From contig DSBF01000526.1 in the NCBI GenBank assembly GCA_011049495.1, positions 1-7,823 of the forward strand: 7,823 nucleotides of DNA, given 5' to 3'. Each line of letters starts with the position of its first letter. The stretch's first letter is position 1. A program made the position numbers and the translations under genes. Under the pieces are notes generated by a model, which was not told the origin of the DNA, made no database searches, and saw only the letters and a program-made list of their open reading frames with translations. Origin of the DNA: Ignavibacteria bacterium (GTDB lineage: Bacteria > Bacteroidota > Ignavibacteria > Ignavibacteriales > Melioribacteraceae). Shown one piece after another: positions 1 through 6,694 of this stretch.

Positions 1-26
1 AGATTATTATCTAATAAAAAATGCAT
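1..26 (-). CDS. DUF5615 PIN-like toxin, 5' end only (runs off window)
   Basis: Only the first eight codons are inside the window, read leftward from the ATG at 26-24: MHFLLDNN, followed by CT, which would begin a Leu codon. DUF5615 (PIN-like, Mut7-C-type fold) proteins characteristically begin M-K/R-F-L-L-D-E/N-N/Q-L-P, with the early Asp forming part of the presumed nuclease acidic site; here that is D6. The ATG shares its A with the last base of the DUF433 stop codon, giving a TAATG junction that indicates translational coupling. DUF433 followed at once by DUF5615 is a well-known gene pair regarded as a type II toxin-antitoxin module. The residues and overlap are seen directly. The family call rests on eight residues plus this gene order, so it is probable and not proven. 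Confidence 0.6.
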
Positions 27-253
27 TATAGTGAAAGTGGAATTTCACGTGTCTTTGTTAGGTGACTTGCGTATTCCAAACATGCCTGAATGTCTTCTTT
101 TTGAATGTCAGGATAAATCGCAAGAATTTCCTTTTCGGTTTTCCCTTCGGCAAGAAATTGTAGGATGGTAGCAACCGGAATACGAAGGTCCCTTACAATC
201 GGGACCCCGCCCATCTTTTTCGGATCGGTTTTAATTCTATTTAAATGAGTCAT
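26..253 (-). CDS. DUF433 family antitoxin-like protein
   Basis: This 75-residue protein matches the DUF433 (VapB-like antitoxin) pattern across its length. It has an N-terminal strand with TDPKKMGGVPIVRDLRIPV (residues about 9-27), then a helical part with ATILQFLAEGKTEKEILAIY and a PDIQKEDIQACLEYA helix. The KMGG.P.VR.LRIPV core and the EILA-YP-D-EDI-A-L-YA tail are the family hallmarks. In such pairs this protein is thought to neutralise the PIN-like partner encoded immediately downstream, whose start codon overlaps its stop. I chose the ATG at 253 because it begins at MTHLNRIKTDP, the usual family start, and gives the usual length. A TTG at 283 would add ten atypical residues. There is no good Shine-Dalgarno, only an A-rich GAAAG stretch, and a perfect dyad covers the start region. 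The hydrolase gene ends 60 bases upstream on the same strand, so read-through from it is possible. Confidence 0.85.
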   Translation of the reverse strand: MTHLNRIKTDPKKMGGVPIVRDLRIPVATILQFLAEGKTEKEILAIYPDIQKEDIQACLEYASHLTKTREIPLSL

Positions 254-273
254 TTGAAATTTTTCTTTCAAAT
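252..273. repeat. Perfect dyad over the DUF433 start codon (possible operator)
   Basis: The plus strand reads ATTTGAAA (252-259), a six-base centre, then TTTCAAAT (266-273): two exactly complementary 8-base arms. The left arm includes the A and T of the DUF433 start codon on the minus strand. It could be an operator for antitoxin autoregulation, as is common in toxin-antitoxin operons, or an mRNA hairpin that masks the start. The arms are AT-rich, and some dyads of this size are expected by chance in such DNA; position is the main argument. Confidence 0.35.
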
Positions 274-313
274 TAATTAACAATTCCGCAAAAGAAAATA
301 TAATATTTCGTTA

Positions 314-1126
314 TTACTTTTTACCAACAATCCTTCTCTTCAAAAATCCGCAAATCATATTATTTACATAAGAAGGATTTTCTATAGGGGATAAGTGACC
401 TGCTCTTGGAACAATTGCATATTCGGAGTCTTTAATTTTGTCAGCCATATCCCGCATAACCGGTGGTGGAGTTAGCTTATCAAATGAACCGCCCATTACA
501 AGCGTAGGGATCTCAATCTTCTTTAAAAATTTTGTTGTACTTGTTCTTGCAGCCATAGCAAGCAGCGATCCTTTAACGCCAATCGGATTATTGCTTTTAC
601 AAATATTCGAAATATATTCGACTGTAGATTTCATGTTTTCGAGAGATTCGTCGGCAAATAAATTCGGAATTAAGTCATCAACAAATTTATCCAATCCATC
701 TGTATTGATTGTATTTATTCCTTCTGATCGTTTAACTTTACCGGCATCATCGTCAGCATCGGATTTTGTATCAAGCAATATTAACCCGTTAAATCTGGAC
801 TGATCTCTTTCAACAGCACGCAATGCAATATATCCGCCCATTGAAAGTCCGCAAAGAACCGGCTTACCTAATTTGCCTAAATCCAGTTCATGCATTAACC
901 AAAATAAATCATCGACGAAAAATTCTATTGTGTATTGACCATCGCCAACATAACTTTTGCCTAATCCTCTAATATCGTATGTAATAATATTATAATCATT
1001 TTGAAGTGCACGGATTTGACTATTCCACATTGTGTAATCAAATGGAAATCCGTGAATTAATATTACAGTTTGTTTTTCGCTGTTGCCAAGGTCATGAACC
1101 GATAAGCCGTTTATCGTAATATGCAT
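314..1126 (-). CDS. Alpha/beta hydrolase (enol-lactonase/esterase-like)
   Basis: This 270-residue single-domain alpha/beta hydrolase is a typical length for the PcaD/esterase-like group. Visible landmarks are the oxyanion-hole motif HGFP (25-28) after the strand VILI, the DIRGLGKS loop (51-58), the nucleophile elbow GLSMGG (93-98, Ser95), the acid in GGSFDKLTPP (Asp216) and the catalytic His in GHLSPIENP (His244). All three catalytic residues are present, so it should be an active cytoplasmic hydrolase. The closest named pattern is 3-oxoadipate enol-lactonase-like, but no aromatic-degradation gene is nearby and the substrate cannot be read from sequence. The ATG at 1126 is chosen because GGAG (1135-1132) sits five bases upstream. 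An open frame extends to 1204 but adds a hydrophobic tail foreign to the family. It lies downstream of the rtcB terminator and so probably has its own promoter. Confidence 0.88.
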   Translation of the reverse strand: MHITINGLSVHDLGNSEKQTVILIHGFPFDYTMWNSQIRALQNDYNIITYDIRGLGKSYVGDGQYTIEFFVDDLFWLMHELDLGKLGKPVLCGLSMGGYIALRAVERDQSRFNGLILLDTKSDADDDAGKVKRSEGINTINTDGLDKFVDDLIPNLFADESLENMKSTVEYISNICKSNNPIGVKGSLLAMAARTSTTKFLKKIEIPTLVMGGSFDKLTPPPVMRDMADKIKDSEYAIVPRAGHLSPIENPSYVNNMICGFLKRRIVGKK

Positions 1127-1239
1127 AACAACTCCAATAATTTGAGTGAACAAGATAACAAAATCTTTATGAATGTTGAACAATGAAAGAAATAAAAGTA
1201 ACACAACAAACTAATTGCAGACAAGTTATCCTATAGTTT

Positions 1240-1275
1240 AAAAAAGATTGCATCTTTACGCAAGATGCCATCTTT
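1240..1275 (-). terminator. Rho-independent terminator after rtcB
   Basis: Plus-strand arms at 1243-1256 and 1262-1275 are complementary over 14 bases with a single mismatch (T1249 against C1269) around a five-base loop, TACGC. Read in the rtcB direction, the stem is followed by six T residues (complement of 1240-1245). It lies 10 bases past the rtcB stop and well upstream of the hydrolase start. Each arm is itself nearly palindromic (AAAGAT-TGC-ATCTTT and AAGATG-C-CATCTT), so two smaller hairpins are an alternative fold. The stem is not GC-rich, but its length and the T-run make a terminator the natural reading. Confidence 0.72.
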
Positions 1276-1285
1276 AAAGCAAAAG

Positions 1286-2740
1286 TTAACCTTTAATAAC
1301 ACCAACCGGTTTAATCTTAGCAACTTTATTGCTGATACCCGAATTATGCATAATATCAACGACATCAAAAACATCTTTATAAGCATAAGGCATTTCTTCG
1401 GCAATTGTGCCGTAACCTTTCGCTTGAATTGAAATTCCTTGTGACTGCAACTCTTTAATTAAATCTCTTCCTTTACCGGATTTCTTCGCTTTAGTTCTGC
1501 TTTGTAATCTACCGGCTCCGTGACATGAACTTCCAAAAGTTTCTTCCATTGCTTTATGAGTCCCGGAAAGAATAAAAGAGTATCGTCCCATATCACCCGG
1601 TACCAAAACTGGTTGACCAACATCTTTATATTTGTTTGGAATGAATTCGCTGCCCGGCGGAAAAGCTCTCGTTGCACCTTTTCTATGTACGCATACTTTT
1701 TTCTTAACCCCATCAATATTATGAGATTCGATTTTTGCGATGTTATGACAGACATCATAAATAAGTTTAAAGTCGAGTTCACTCTCGGAAATGTTGAGAG
1801 TTTTTAATAAACTTTTTTTAGCAAGATACATAATTATCTGCCTGTTGTTCCACGCAAAGTTAGCCGCACATCTCATTGCGTGAAGATAATCTTGACCTTC
1901 TTGCGATTGAATCGGGGCACAAGCAAGTTGTCTATCGGGTAAATTAAAATTGAATTTCTTTTCTGCTTTAACAAGAACTTTTAAGTAGTCATCACAAACT
2001 TGATAACCCAAACCGCGAGAACCGGTATGAATTAAAATTAAAATCTGTCCCTTAAATATTCCAAAAACATCCGCGGCTTTTTCATCGTAAATTTCGTCGA
2101 CAACATCAATTTCAAGAAAGTGATTGCCTGAACCGAGAGTTCCGGCTTGATCTTGTCCTCGTTCAATTGCTCTTTCCGATACCGAATCCGGATCGGCTTC
2201 AATAAGTTTTCCTTTTTCTTCTGTGTATTCGATATCATCAGAATTACCAAAACCATGCTCGACTGCCCATTGACTTCCGTTTATTAAAATGTTCTTGATT
2301 TCTTTCGGCGGTAACTTTTTAATTGCTCCGCTGGAGCCTACACCGGTTGGCACATCTTTAAAGAACTGTTTGACTATGTCATCAATTTTTGATTTCACTT
2401 CGTTGAATTCAAGAGATGTTCTTGCTAAACGCACACCACAGTTAATATCATAACCGACACCGCCGGGAGAAATAACTCCTTCATCAAAATCAGTTGCGGC
2501 TACACCACCGATTGGGAATCCATAGCCCCAATGAATATCGGGCATAGCCAAACTATATTTTTGAATTCCCGGAAGATGTGCAACATTAGCAACTTGTTTC
2601 AAAGCTTCGTCATTTTGCAATGATCCTTCAAGCATATTTTTTGATGTATAGATTCTACCGGGGACTAACATTCTACCTTGTTTTGGGATTTCCCAAAGAT
2701 AGTCCGTGATCTTTTCGATTTCGTATCCGCTTATTAACAT
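1286..2740 (-). CDS. rtcB: RNA-splicing ligase RtcB
   Basis: RtcB is a GTP- and Mn2+-dependent ligase that joins RNA 2',3'-cyclic phosphate or 3'-phosphate ends to 5'-OH ends through a GMP-histidine intermediate. At 484 residues it is the full length of the archaeal-type enzyme. Every catalytic landmark is visible: GGVGYDINCGVR (93-104; metal ligands Asp98 and Cys101), GSGNHFLEI (His207), LIHTGSRGLG (His238), DVCHNIAK (His332), VHRKGATRAFPPG (351-363) and SSCHGAGR (404-411), whose His407 matches the guanylated His404 of the Pyrococcus enzyme. The C-terminus ends in the family's PVGVIKG. The ATG at 2740 is preceded by GAGGG (2752-2748) with a seven-base gap, a strong ribosome site. Archease lies 43 bases upstream on the same strand, so the two are very likely co-transcribed, and a terminator follows. 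Likely roles are tRNA or mRNA/rRNA repair after endonuclease damage. No rtcR-type regulator or rtcA is in the window. Confidence 0.97.
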   Translation of the reverse strand: MLISGYEIEKITDYLWEIPKQGRMLVPGRIYTSKNMLEGSLQNDEALKQVANVAHLPGIQKYSLAMPDIHWGYGFPIGGVAATDFDEGVISPGGVGYDINCGVRLARTSLEFNEVKSKIDDIVKQFFKDVPTGVGSSGAIKKLPPKEIKNILINGSQWAVEHGFGNSDDIEYTEEKGKLIEADPDSVSERAIERGQDQAGTLGSGNHFLEIDVVDEIYDEKAADVFGIFKGQILILIHTGSRGLGYQVCDDYLKVLVKAEKKFNFNLPDRQLACAPIQSQEGQDYLHAMRCAANFAWNNRQIIMYLAKKSLLKTLNISESELDFKLIYDVCHNIAKIESHNIDGVKKKVCVHRKGATRAFPPGSEFIPNKYKDVGQPVLVPGDMGRYSFILSGTHKAMEETFGSSCHGAGRLQSRTKAKKSGKGRDLIKELQSQGISIQAKGYGTIAEEMPYAYKDVFDVVDIMHNSGISNKVAKIKPVGVIKG

Positions 2741-2783
2741 AATTACACCCTCACTTGTACAGCTTAATTATAAGAGGAAAGTA

Positions 2784-3209
2784 TTAAATGTCAAAGACAA
2801 TTCGAGTGGTATATTTGCCGTTGATCTTTTTGATTTCTAATTGATGGTAGGTTATTGCTTTTATTTCTTCTTTAAAATCAATTTTTGAATTATCGACAAT
2901 TAATCCGGCGAGACGAGCGGTTAATTTGTATTTATCGGTATGAATAAGTTTTATATCTTCTGCAGAAGTGCAAAACCATTTTTTAGTAAGGAATAGATAA
3001 TTTATTTCGCTTAAAAAATTTACAAGTAATTCTTCGAGCGACTCTGCTTCAAAATCTAATTTAATTTTTTCGTCATCATACAAAATTTCTGCATCGAGCA
3101 TTGCCTTATTCCAAGCATCAACCGCGCATAAAAATAATTCTTCGATTGTTGATGCAGTTAATTCAACGGCGATATCGGCGGTGTGTTCTATGAATTTATA
3201 GTTATGCAT
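2784..3209 (-). CDS. Archease, activator of RtcB
   Basis: This 141-residue protein is a full-length archease, a small metal-binding protein that speeds RtcB guanylation and lets the ligase turn over repeatedly. Diagnostic features are the N-terminal FIEHTADIAVEL (6-17, with conserved Asp12), the helix FLCAVDAWNKAM, the LEELLVNFLSEINYLF block (58-73), EEIKAITYHQLEI (114-126) and the C-terminal RIVFDI, whose Asp140 is the conserved last acidic residue. It precedes rtcB with a 43-base gap, the usual gene pairing. The ATG at 3209 gives the expected MHNYKFIEHTADIA start. No Shine-Dalgarno is visible; instead a 7-base-arm dyad ends one base before the ATG. The outer-membrane gene stops 54 bases upstream on the same strand, so whether this pair has its own promoter is unresolved. 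Confidence 0.94.
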   Translation of the reverse strand: MHNYKFIEHTADIAVELTASTIEELFLCAVDAWNKAMLDAEILYDDEKIKLDFEAESLEELLVNFLSEINYLFLTKKWFCTSAEDIKLIHTDKYKLTARLAGLIVDNSKIDFKEEIKAITYHQLEIKKINGKYTTRIVFDI

Positions 3210-3210
3210 A

Positions 3211-3231
3211 CTGAAATGTGATGAATTTCAG
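3211..3231. repeat. Perfect dyad abutting the archease start codon
   Basis: The plus strand shows CTGAAAT (3211-3217), a seven-base centre (3218-3224) and ATTTCAG (3225-3231), perfectly complementary arms. It ends one base upstream of the archease ATG, occupying the place where a Shine-Dalgarno should be. As RNA it would fold over the ribosome docking site; as DNA it could bind a dimeric regulator. Function is inferred from position only, and AT-rich DNA makes chance dyads common. Confidence 0.4.
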
Positions 3232-3263
3232 GATTAAAAGAAATAGTAAAAGTAGTTTCTTAT

Positions 3264-5441
3264 TTAAAAATAATAAAGATAACTTACCTTTAAAACACCT
3301 GCTCTGTTTACAGTGTGCATTCTATTTGGTAAGATTGTCCCTACTAAATCAAATTCTGGACTTCTGTCTTGAACTTCATTATACGCAAAATGAATCCAAC
3401 TTTTTGGTGAGAAGTTGTACGATAAAAGGAAACCAATTATAAACTGTTCGAACTTATCGGAAGAACGGACAAATACATTATCAAAGTAAATTCTTATTTT
3501 CAGATCATTCACTGGTTTTATATTTAAGTAGGGACGTGTGTTAAATGTAATGTCTTCAATATTACCATCGGGATTTCCTTCAATGAACATATCATAAGAA
3601 GTACCGATTGTAAGTTGACTCATGATTTTATAACTAAAAGAAGTTCCCATCCACGAATAAAATGCAAGCCAATCTCTACTGAAATTATAAGTATGCGAAT
3701 AACCTCCCCATAAATTACCGCTCCAATTTGGAGAGGTATTAAACCAAGAACTTAAGGTAGCACTATAAGAAGAATAGTCAACGTTATTGTCGAGTGATTT
3801 TCCGGCATCAAGATTAATTTCGAATCCCCAATTATCTCTGAACTGCATATTGTAACCCAATACAACAAACCAATCGGTATACTCATCCGCTTTTTCCCAT
3901 TTAATTCCACCCCCGCTATAAAGCAAAATTGATCGAAGGTATCCAGTTTCCCACCACCAGCGAGGACCGGTTAATCCAACAGTTTCAAATGTTCCTCTCC
4001 ACGGTACAAAACCTATTTCATTAACATCAAAATCATTACCGATGTATCTGCTTCTAAACATGTTAATCCAAGAATCAGCGAAATTTGTGAATCCAACAGA
4101 AAATGCATAATCACCTTCGCTACCTTTTATAGATCTTGCCAGTTGATATGAAAGCTGCCAGTTGCTTCCTCTAAATGCTCCGTCAATATCGAGTACACCG
4201 TAATTATTGTATTCATTAAATTTTCCGACATACAAAACTCCGATTGAAGAGTTGTCCAGGATCTGCTTTTTCAATCTTACCGAAGCGAAATATGAAGTTG
4301 GTTCAGTTTGTTTTTGGTTTCCTAAAAAATAATCTGTTTGTTCAGTTCGGGCAACAAATCCGCCGTATTCCCAATCACCTAAACGACCGAAAGCACGTGT
4401 TCCAAATGATAACGGAACTTCTTGTCCATCGGGTAGTTTTTTACCGATTCTCCTTGAATAAAAAAGTTCGAGAGGAGAATAGAAGCCTGAGTTTCTATCT
4501 TTTCCCGATGCATTAAAAACTTCACTTCCTTCAGTAAAAAATTGTCTGCGTTCGGAAAAATATGATTCATAACGGGAGATATTAAAATCATAAGGATCGG
4601 CTTCAATTTGTGCAAAGTCGGGATTTGCTGTAAACTGAAATTTTAATTCGGGGGATGGATTATAAGAAATATCTAATCCGGCATCGGCTGTAATATCATA
4701 TTCATCGTTTCCTTGGTAATTTATTTTACTAATTCCTACAGGATAGATTTCCAAATTCAATCCTTTTTGTGTCGGTGTGAAGTCATCAAAAACTAACGAA
4801 CCCCATTTGGAAATTCTTTGTCCTTCGTTTTCTTTATATGCAATCCAATAAGTATCTTCATTATTAATAGAACGCCATCTGTCGAAATCGAGTCCCCATT
4901 CTGTTAATTTTTCGTTGTATTGAATTGACTTATAAGGAATTTCGATTTCCGCAACCCAGCCCCAGTCGTAAACTTCTGCATCGCCGAACCAAATTCCATC
5001 CCAGCTGTAATCACGGTTACGCGCATCATCAAGTAAACGAGTATCGCCTCTAACACCGGAAGCATAAACAATAAATTTATATGCAGTTCTTCTATCGCCG
5101 AAAGTATCAATCATAAACGAGACACCGTCTCCGGCAAAATCATCAAGCACTCCTGTTTCGATTTGAATTTCATCATAATTATCATAGCAGATAAACAAAC
5201 AATACAATGCTTCATCTGTTGTTAAAACTTTTGCAACCGTTTTATGTGTAGGTTTCTCGTTGTTGTATGGAGCGTACTGAACAAAATCGGTAACAGAATC
5301 AGCTTGTGACCAGGCATCGTCAATAATACCGTCAATTAAAATTTCTTGGTCAATTTTTTTGAGATGTAAAACTTTGTTAGAATTATTTTCTTGTGCAGTT
5401 ATCGTAACTATAATAAAAATAAAAATTAGAAATGACCGCAT
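3264..5441 (-). CDS. CBM9/DUF5916 outer-membrane beta-barrel protein
   Basis: This 725-residue exported protein begins with a signal peptide (MRSFLIFIFIIVTITA, likely cut before Gln17). Next comes a carbohydrate-binding family 9-like domain (about 32-215), recognisable from ILIDGIIDDAWSQAD (34-48) and the later WGWVAEIEIPYKSI and WGLDFDRWR blocks. The DUF5916 region follows, with its signature TANPDFAQIEADP (271-283), RYESYFSERRQFFTEGSEVF (290-309) and LFYSRRIG (326-333). From about 340 onward the sequence alternates aromatic and polar residues like a beta-barrel and ends SYLYYF with a terminal Phe, the usual outer-membrane assembly signal. GGTGAG lies just before the ATG at 5441. Family members are widespread in Bacteroidetes and Ignavibacteria; their cargo or ligand is not established, although the CBM9-like domain suggests glycan binding. 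It is co-directional with archease and rtcB but shows no functional tie to them. Confidence 0.88.
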   Translation of the reverse strand: MRSFLIFIFIIVTITAQENNSNKVLHLKKIDQEILIDGIIDDAWSQADSVTDFVQYAPYNNEKPTHKTVAKVLTTDEALYCLFICYDNYDEIQIETGVLDDFAGDGVSFMIDTFGDRRTAYKFIVYASGVRGDTRLLDDARNRDYSWDGIWFGDAEVYDWGWVAEIEIPYKSIQYNEKLTEWGLDFDRWRSINNEDTYWIAYKENEGQRISKWGSLVFDDFTPTQKGLNLEIYPVGISKINYQGNDEYDITADAGLDISYNPSPELKFQFTANPDFAQIEADPYDFNISRYESYFSERRQFFTEGSEVFNASGKDRNSGFYSPLELFYSRRIGKKLPDGQEVPLSFGTRAFGRLGDWEYGGFVARTEQTDYFLGNQKQTEPTSYFASVRLKKQILDNSSIGVLYVGKFNEYNNYGVLDIDGAFRGSNWQLSYQLARSIKGSEGDYAFSVGFTNFADSWINMFRSRYIGNDFDVNEIGFVPWRGTFETVGLTGPRWWWETGYLRSILLYSGGGIKWEKADEYTDWFVVLGYNMQFRDNWGFEINLDAGKSLDNNVDYSSYSATLSSWFNTSPNWSGNLWGGYSHTYNFSRDWLAFYSWMGTSFSYKIMSQLTIGTSYDMFIEGNPDGNIEDITFNTRPYLNIKPVNDLKIRIYFDNVFVRSSDKFEQFIIGFLLSYNFSPKSWIHFAYNEVQDRSPEFDLVGTILPNRMHTVNRAGVLKVSYLYYF

Positions 5442-5578
5442 TAGCTCACCATCAGTTTGAAAATCACTATTTTAGACGAAAATCTTTGTGTAAAGTTCAG
5501 TGGAATATTTAGTGTTTATTATCTCACTACAATGTAAATTAAAGAGTACAAATATATCGTTTTTAAGCGAGAACAATA
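5442..5578. promoter_or_regulatory. Divergent intergenic region with two outward promoters expected
   Basis: This 137-base spacer lies between two head-to-head genes, so it must hold the 5' signals of both unless one is transcribed from farther upstream. A TACAAT hexamer at 5528-5533 resembles a -10 box for the rightward gene, but no convincing -35 sits at the right distance. On the other strand TTTACA and TAAAAT are only 14 bases apart, too close for a standard promoter. No operator-like dyad of note was seen, so no exact promoter is called. Confidence 0.4.
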
Positions 5579-6694
5579 ATGAAAATACTTCTGCTTGGAG
5601 GATATGGTAATGTTGGAAAATTTCTTGCCAACTTAATTTTATCAAATACAGATTCATCCATTATTATTGCCGGAAGGAATGAATCGAAAGCAAAAAAAAT
5701 GAAAGATGATATATCCTTTGGACATGATAAGGCAAGAATCGTAACCGAATTTGCCGATGCATCAAAAACCGGTTCGCTTATAAACGTTTTTAATAAATCA
5801 GATTTTGTAATTAACTCTGCAAGTACAATTCAATTCACAAAAAATATTGTTGATGCATTACTTCAAACAAAAAAAAATTACATCGATGTTTTGATGTCAT
5901 CATCGCAAAAATTAAATTTTCTAAAAGCTGCTTCTACAGAATTTGTTAAAAACAATCAAACTGTAATAACCGACGGCGGTTTTCATCCCGGATTACCGGC
6001 TGCATTAATTCGTTATACAGCAGAACAATTTGATAAAATTCACTCGGCTAATGTCGGCAGTTTGCTGAATATGGATTGGAAATTTGAACTGTCATCTCCC
6101 GATACAATAAAAGAATTTATTTATGAATTCAAAGATTATGATTCAACTGCGTATGTAAATAGTGAGTGGAAAAAGCTGAGTTATAAAGATTACAAATACT
6201 TTGATTTCGGCAAACCATTCGGAAAGAAACCTTGTATCTCTATGATGATGGAAGAGTTAAAAGAATTACCGGATAAATATCCTTCACTTTCTGAAACGGG
6301 ATTTTATGTCTCCGGGTTTAATTGGTTTACTGATTATTTTGTAACTCCTTTAATGATGGTTGCAGTAAAAAATTTCTCTTCACAAAAGTTGAATCCAATT
6401 GCAAAACTTTTTAAGTGGAGTATTCAGAAATTTTCTAAACCACCCTATAAAGTTATACTTCAACTAATTGTTGAAGGAATTAAAGATGAAAAAAATCAGA
6501 AAATGAAAATTGAAGTATCACACGAAGACGGATATTACTTAACTGCTTCTCCAGTGTTCGCTTGCCTTAAACAATATTTACATGGAAAAATCAATAAGCC
6601 GGGATTACATTATCAAGCTAGTGTAATTAATCCAAAAATATTCTTTGACGATTTAAAGGATTTGGGTGTTGAAGTTAATGTTGTTATGTCTTGA
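5579..6694 (+). CDS. Saccharopine dehydrogenase-like NAD(P)-binding oxidoreductase
   Basis: The 371-residue product starts with a Rossmann fold: MKILLLGGYGNVGKFLA carries the GxGxxG-type loop (GGYGNVG, 7-13), and AGRN (31-34) at the end of the second strand suggests NADP preference. SDFVINSAS (74-82) and YIDVLMSS (101-108) follow the usual pattern of the saccharopine dehydrogenase NADP-binding family, as does GGFHPGLPAALIRY (133-146), the family's conserved Gly-Pro-Gly block. The C-terminal half is a mixed catalytic-like domain ending HYQASVINPKIFFDDLKDLGV. Many such proteins are not true lysine-pathway enzymes, and no lysine genes are near, so the substrate is unknown. Translation probably starts at 5579 after a weak GCGAGA. 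The region FNWFTDYFVTPLMMVAV (247-263) is hydrophobic, but I do not call it a membrane segment. Its stop lies inside the end of the convergent meaB gene. Confidence 0.82.
   Translation: MKILLLGGYGNVGKFLANLILSNTDSSIIIAGRNESKAKKMKDDISFGHDKARIVTEFADASKTGSLINVFNKSDFVINSASTIQFTKNIVDALLQTKKNYIDVLMSSSQKLNFLKAASTEFVKNNQTVITDGGFHPGLPAALIRYTAEQFDKIHSANVGSLLNMDWKFELSSPDTIKEFIYEFKDYDSTAYVNSEWKKLSYKDYKYFDFGKPFGKKPCISMMMEELKELPDKYPSLSETGFYVSGFNWFTDYFVTPLMMVAVKNFSSQKLNPIAKLFKWSIQKFSKPPYKVILQLIVEGIKDEKNQKMKIEVSHEDGYYLTASPVFACLKQYLHGKINKPGLHYQASVINPKIFFDDLKDLGVEVNVVMS

Noticed and set aside
254..283. TTG start at 283 for the DUF433 gene
   Set aside because: It adds ten residues not typical of the family, uses a rare start codon and has no better ribosome site than the ATG at 253.
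300..327. Sigma70-like promoter for the DUF433 gene on the minus strand: TTGGTA (327-322), 16-base spacer, TATTAT (305-300)
   Set aside because: Plausible, but the -35 matches only 4 of 6 positions, and such boxes are easy to find by chance in DNA this AT-rich. If the organism uses Bacteroidetes-type promoters the consensus would not apply.
438..803. Plus-strand open frame of about 120 codons opposite the hydrolase
   Set aside because: It is entirely antisense to a gene with intact catalytic motifs and its translation resembles no known family.
1127..1204. A 26-codon upstream extension of the hydrolase frame with a hydrophobic, signal-like sequence
   Set aside because: The ATG at 1126 has GGAG at good spacing and matches the family's usual N-terminus; the extension is AT-rich non-coding DNA that happens to stay open.
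1459..2256. Several other open frames inside rtcB on both strands (for example 1459-1782 and 2038-2256 on the minus strand, 1556-1807 on the plus strand)
   Set aside because: They overlap a fully conserved ligase gene, and none shows a domain or ribosome site of its own.
3238..3261. Hairpin AAGAAA / TTTCTT after the outer-membrane protein gene as a terminator
   Set aside because: Only six AT-rich pairs with a 12-base loop and no long T-run; too weak to call.
4244..5110. Open frames nested in the DUF5916 gene (4244-4516 plus; 4379-4615 and 4904-5110 minus)
   Set aside because: They are out-of-frame shadows of a long, well-matched coding sequence.
5472..5657. Small minus-strand frame across the divergent spacer and the start of the oxidoreductase gene
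   Set aside because: It overlaps the Rossmann-fold start of the plus-strand gene and has low-complexity hydrophobic content with no recognisable domain.
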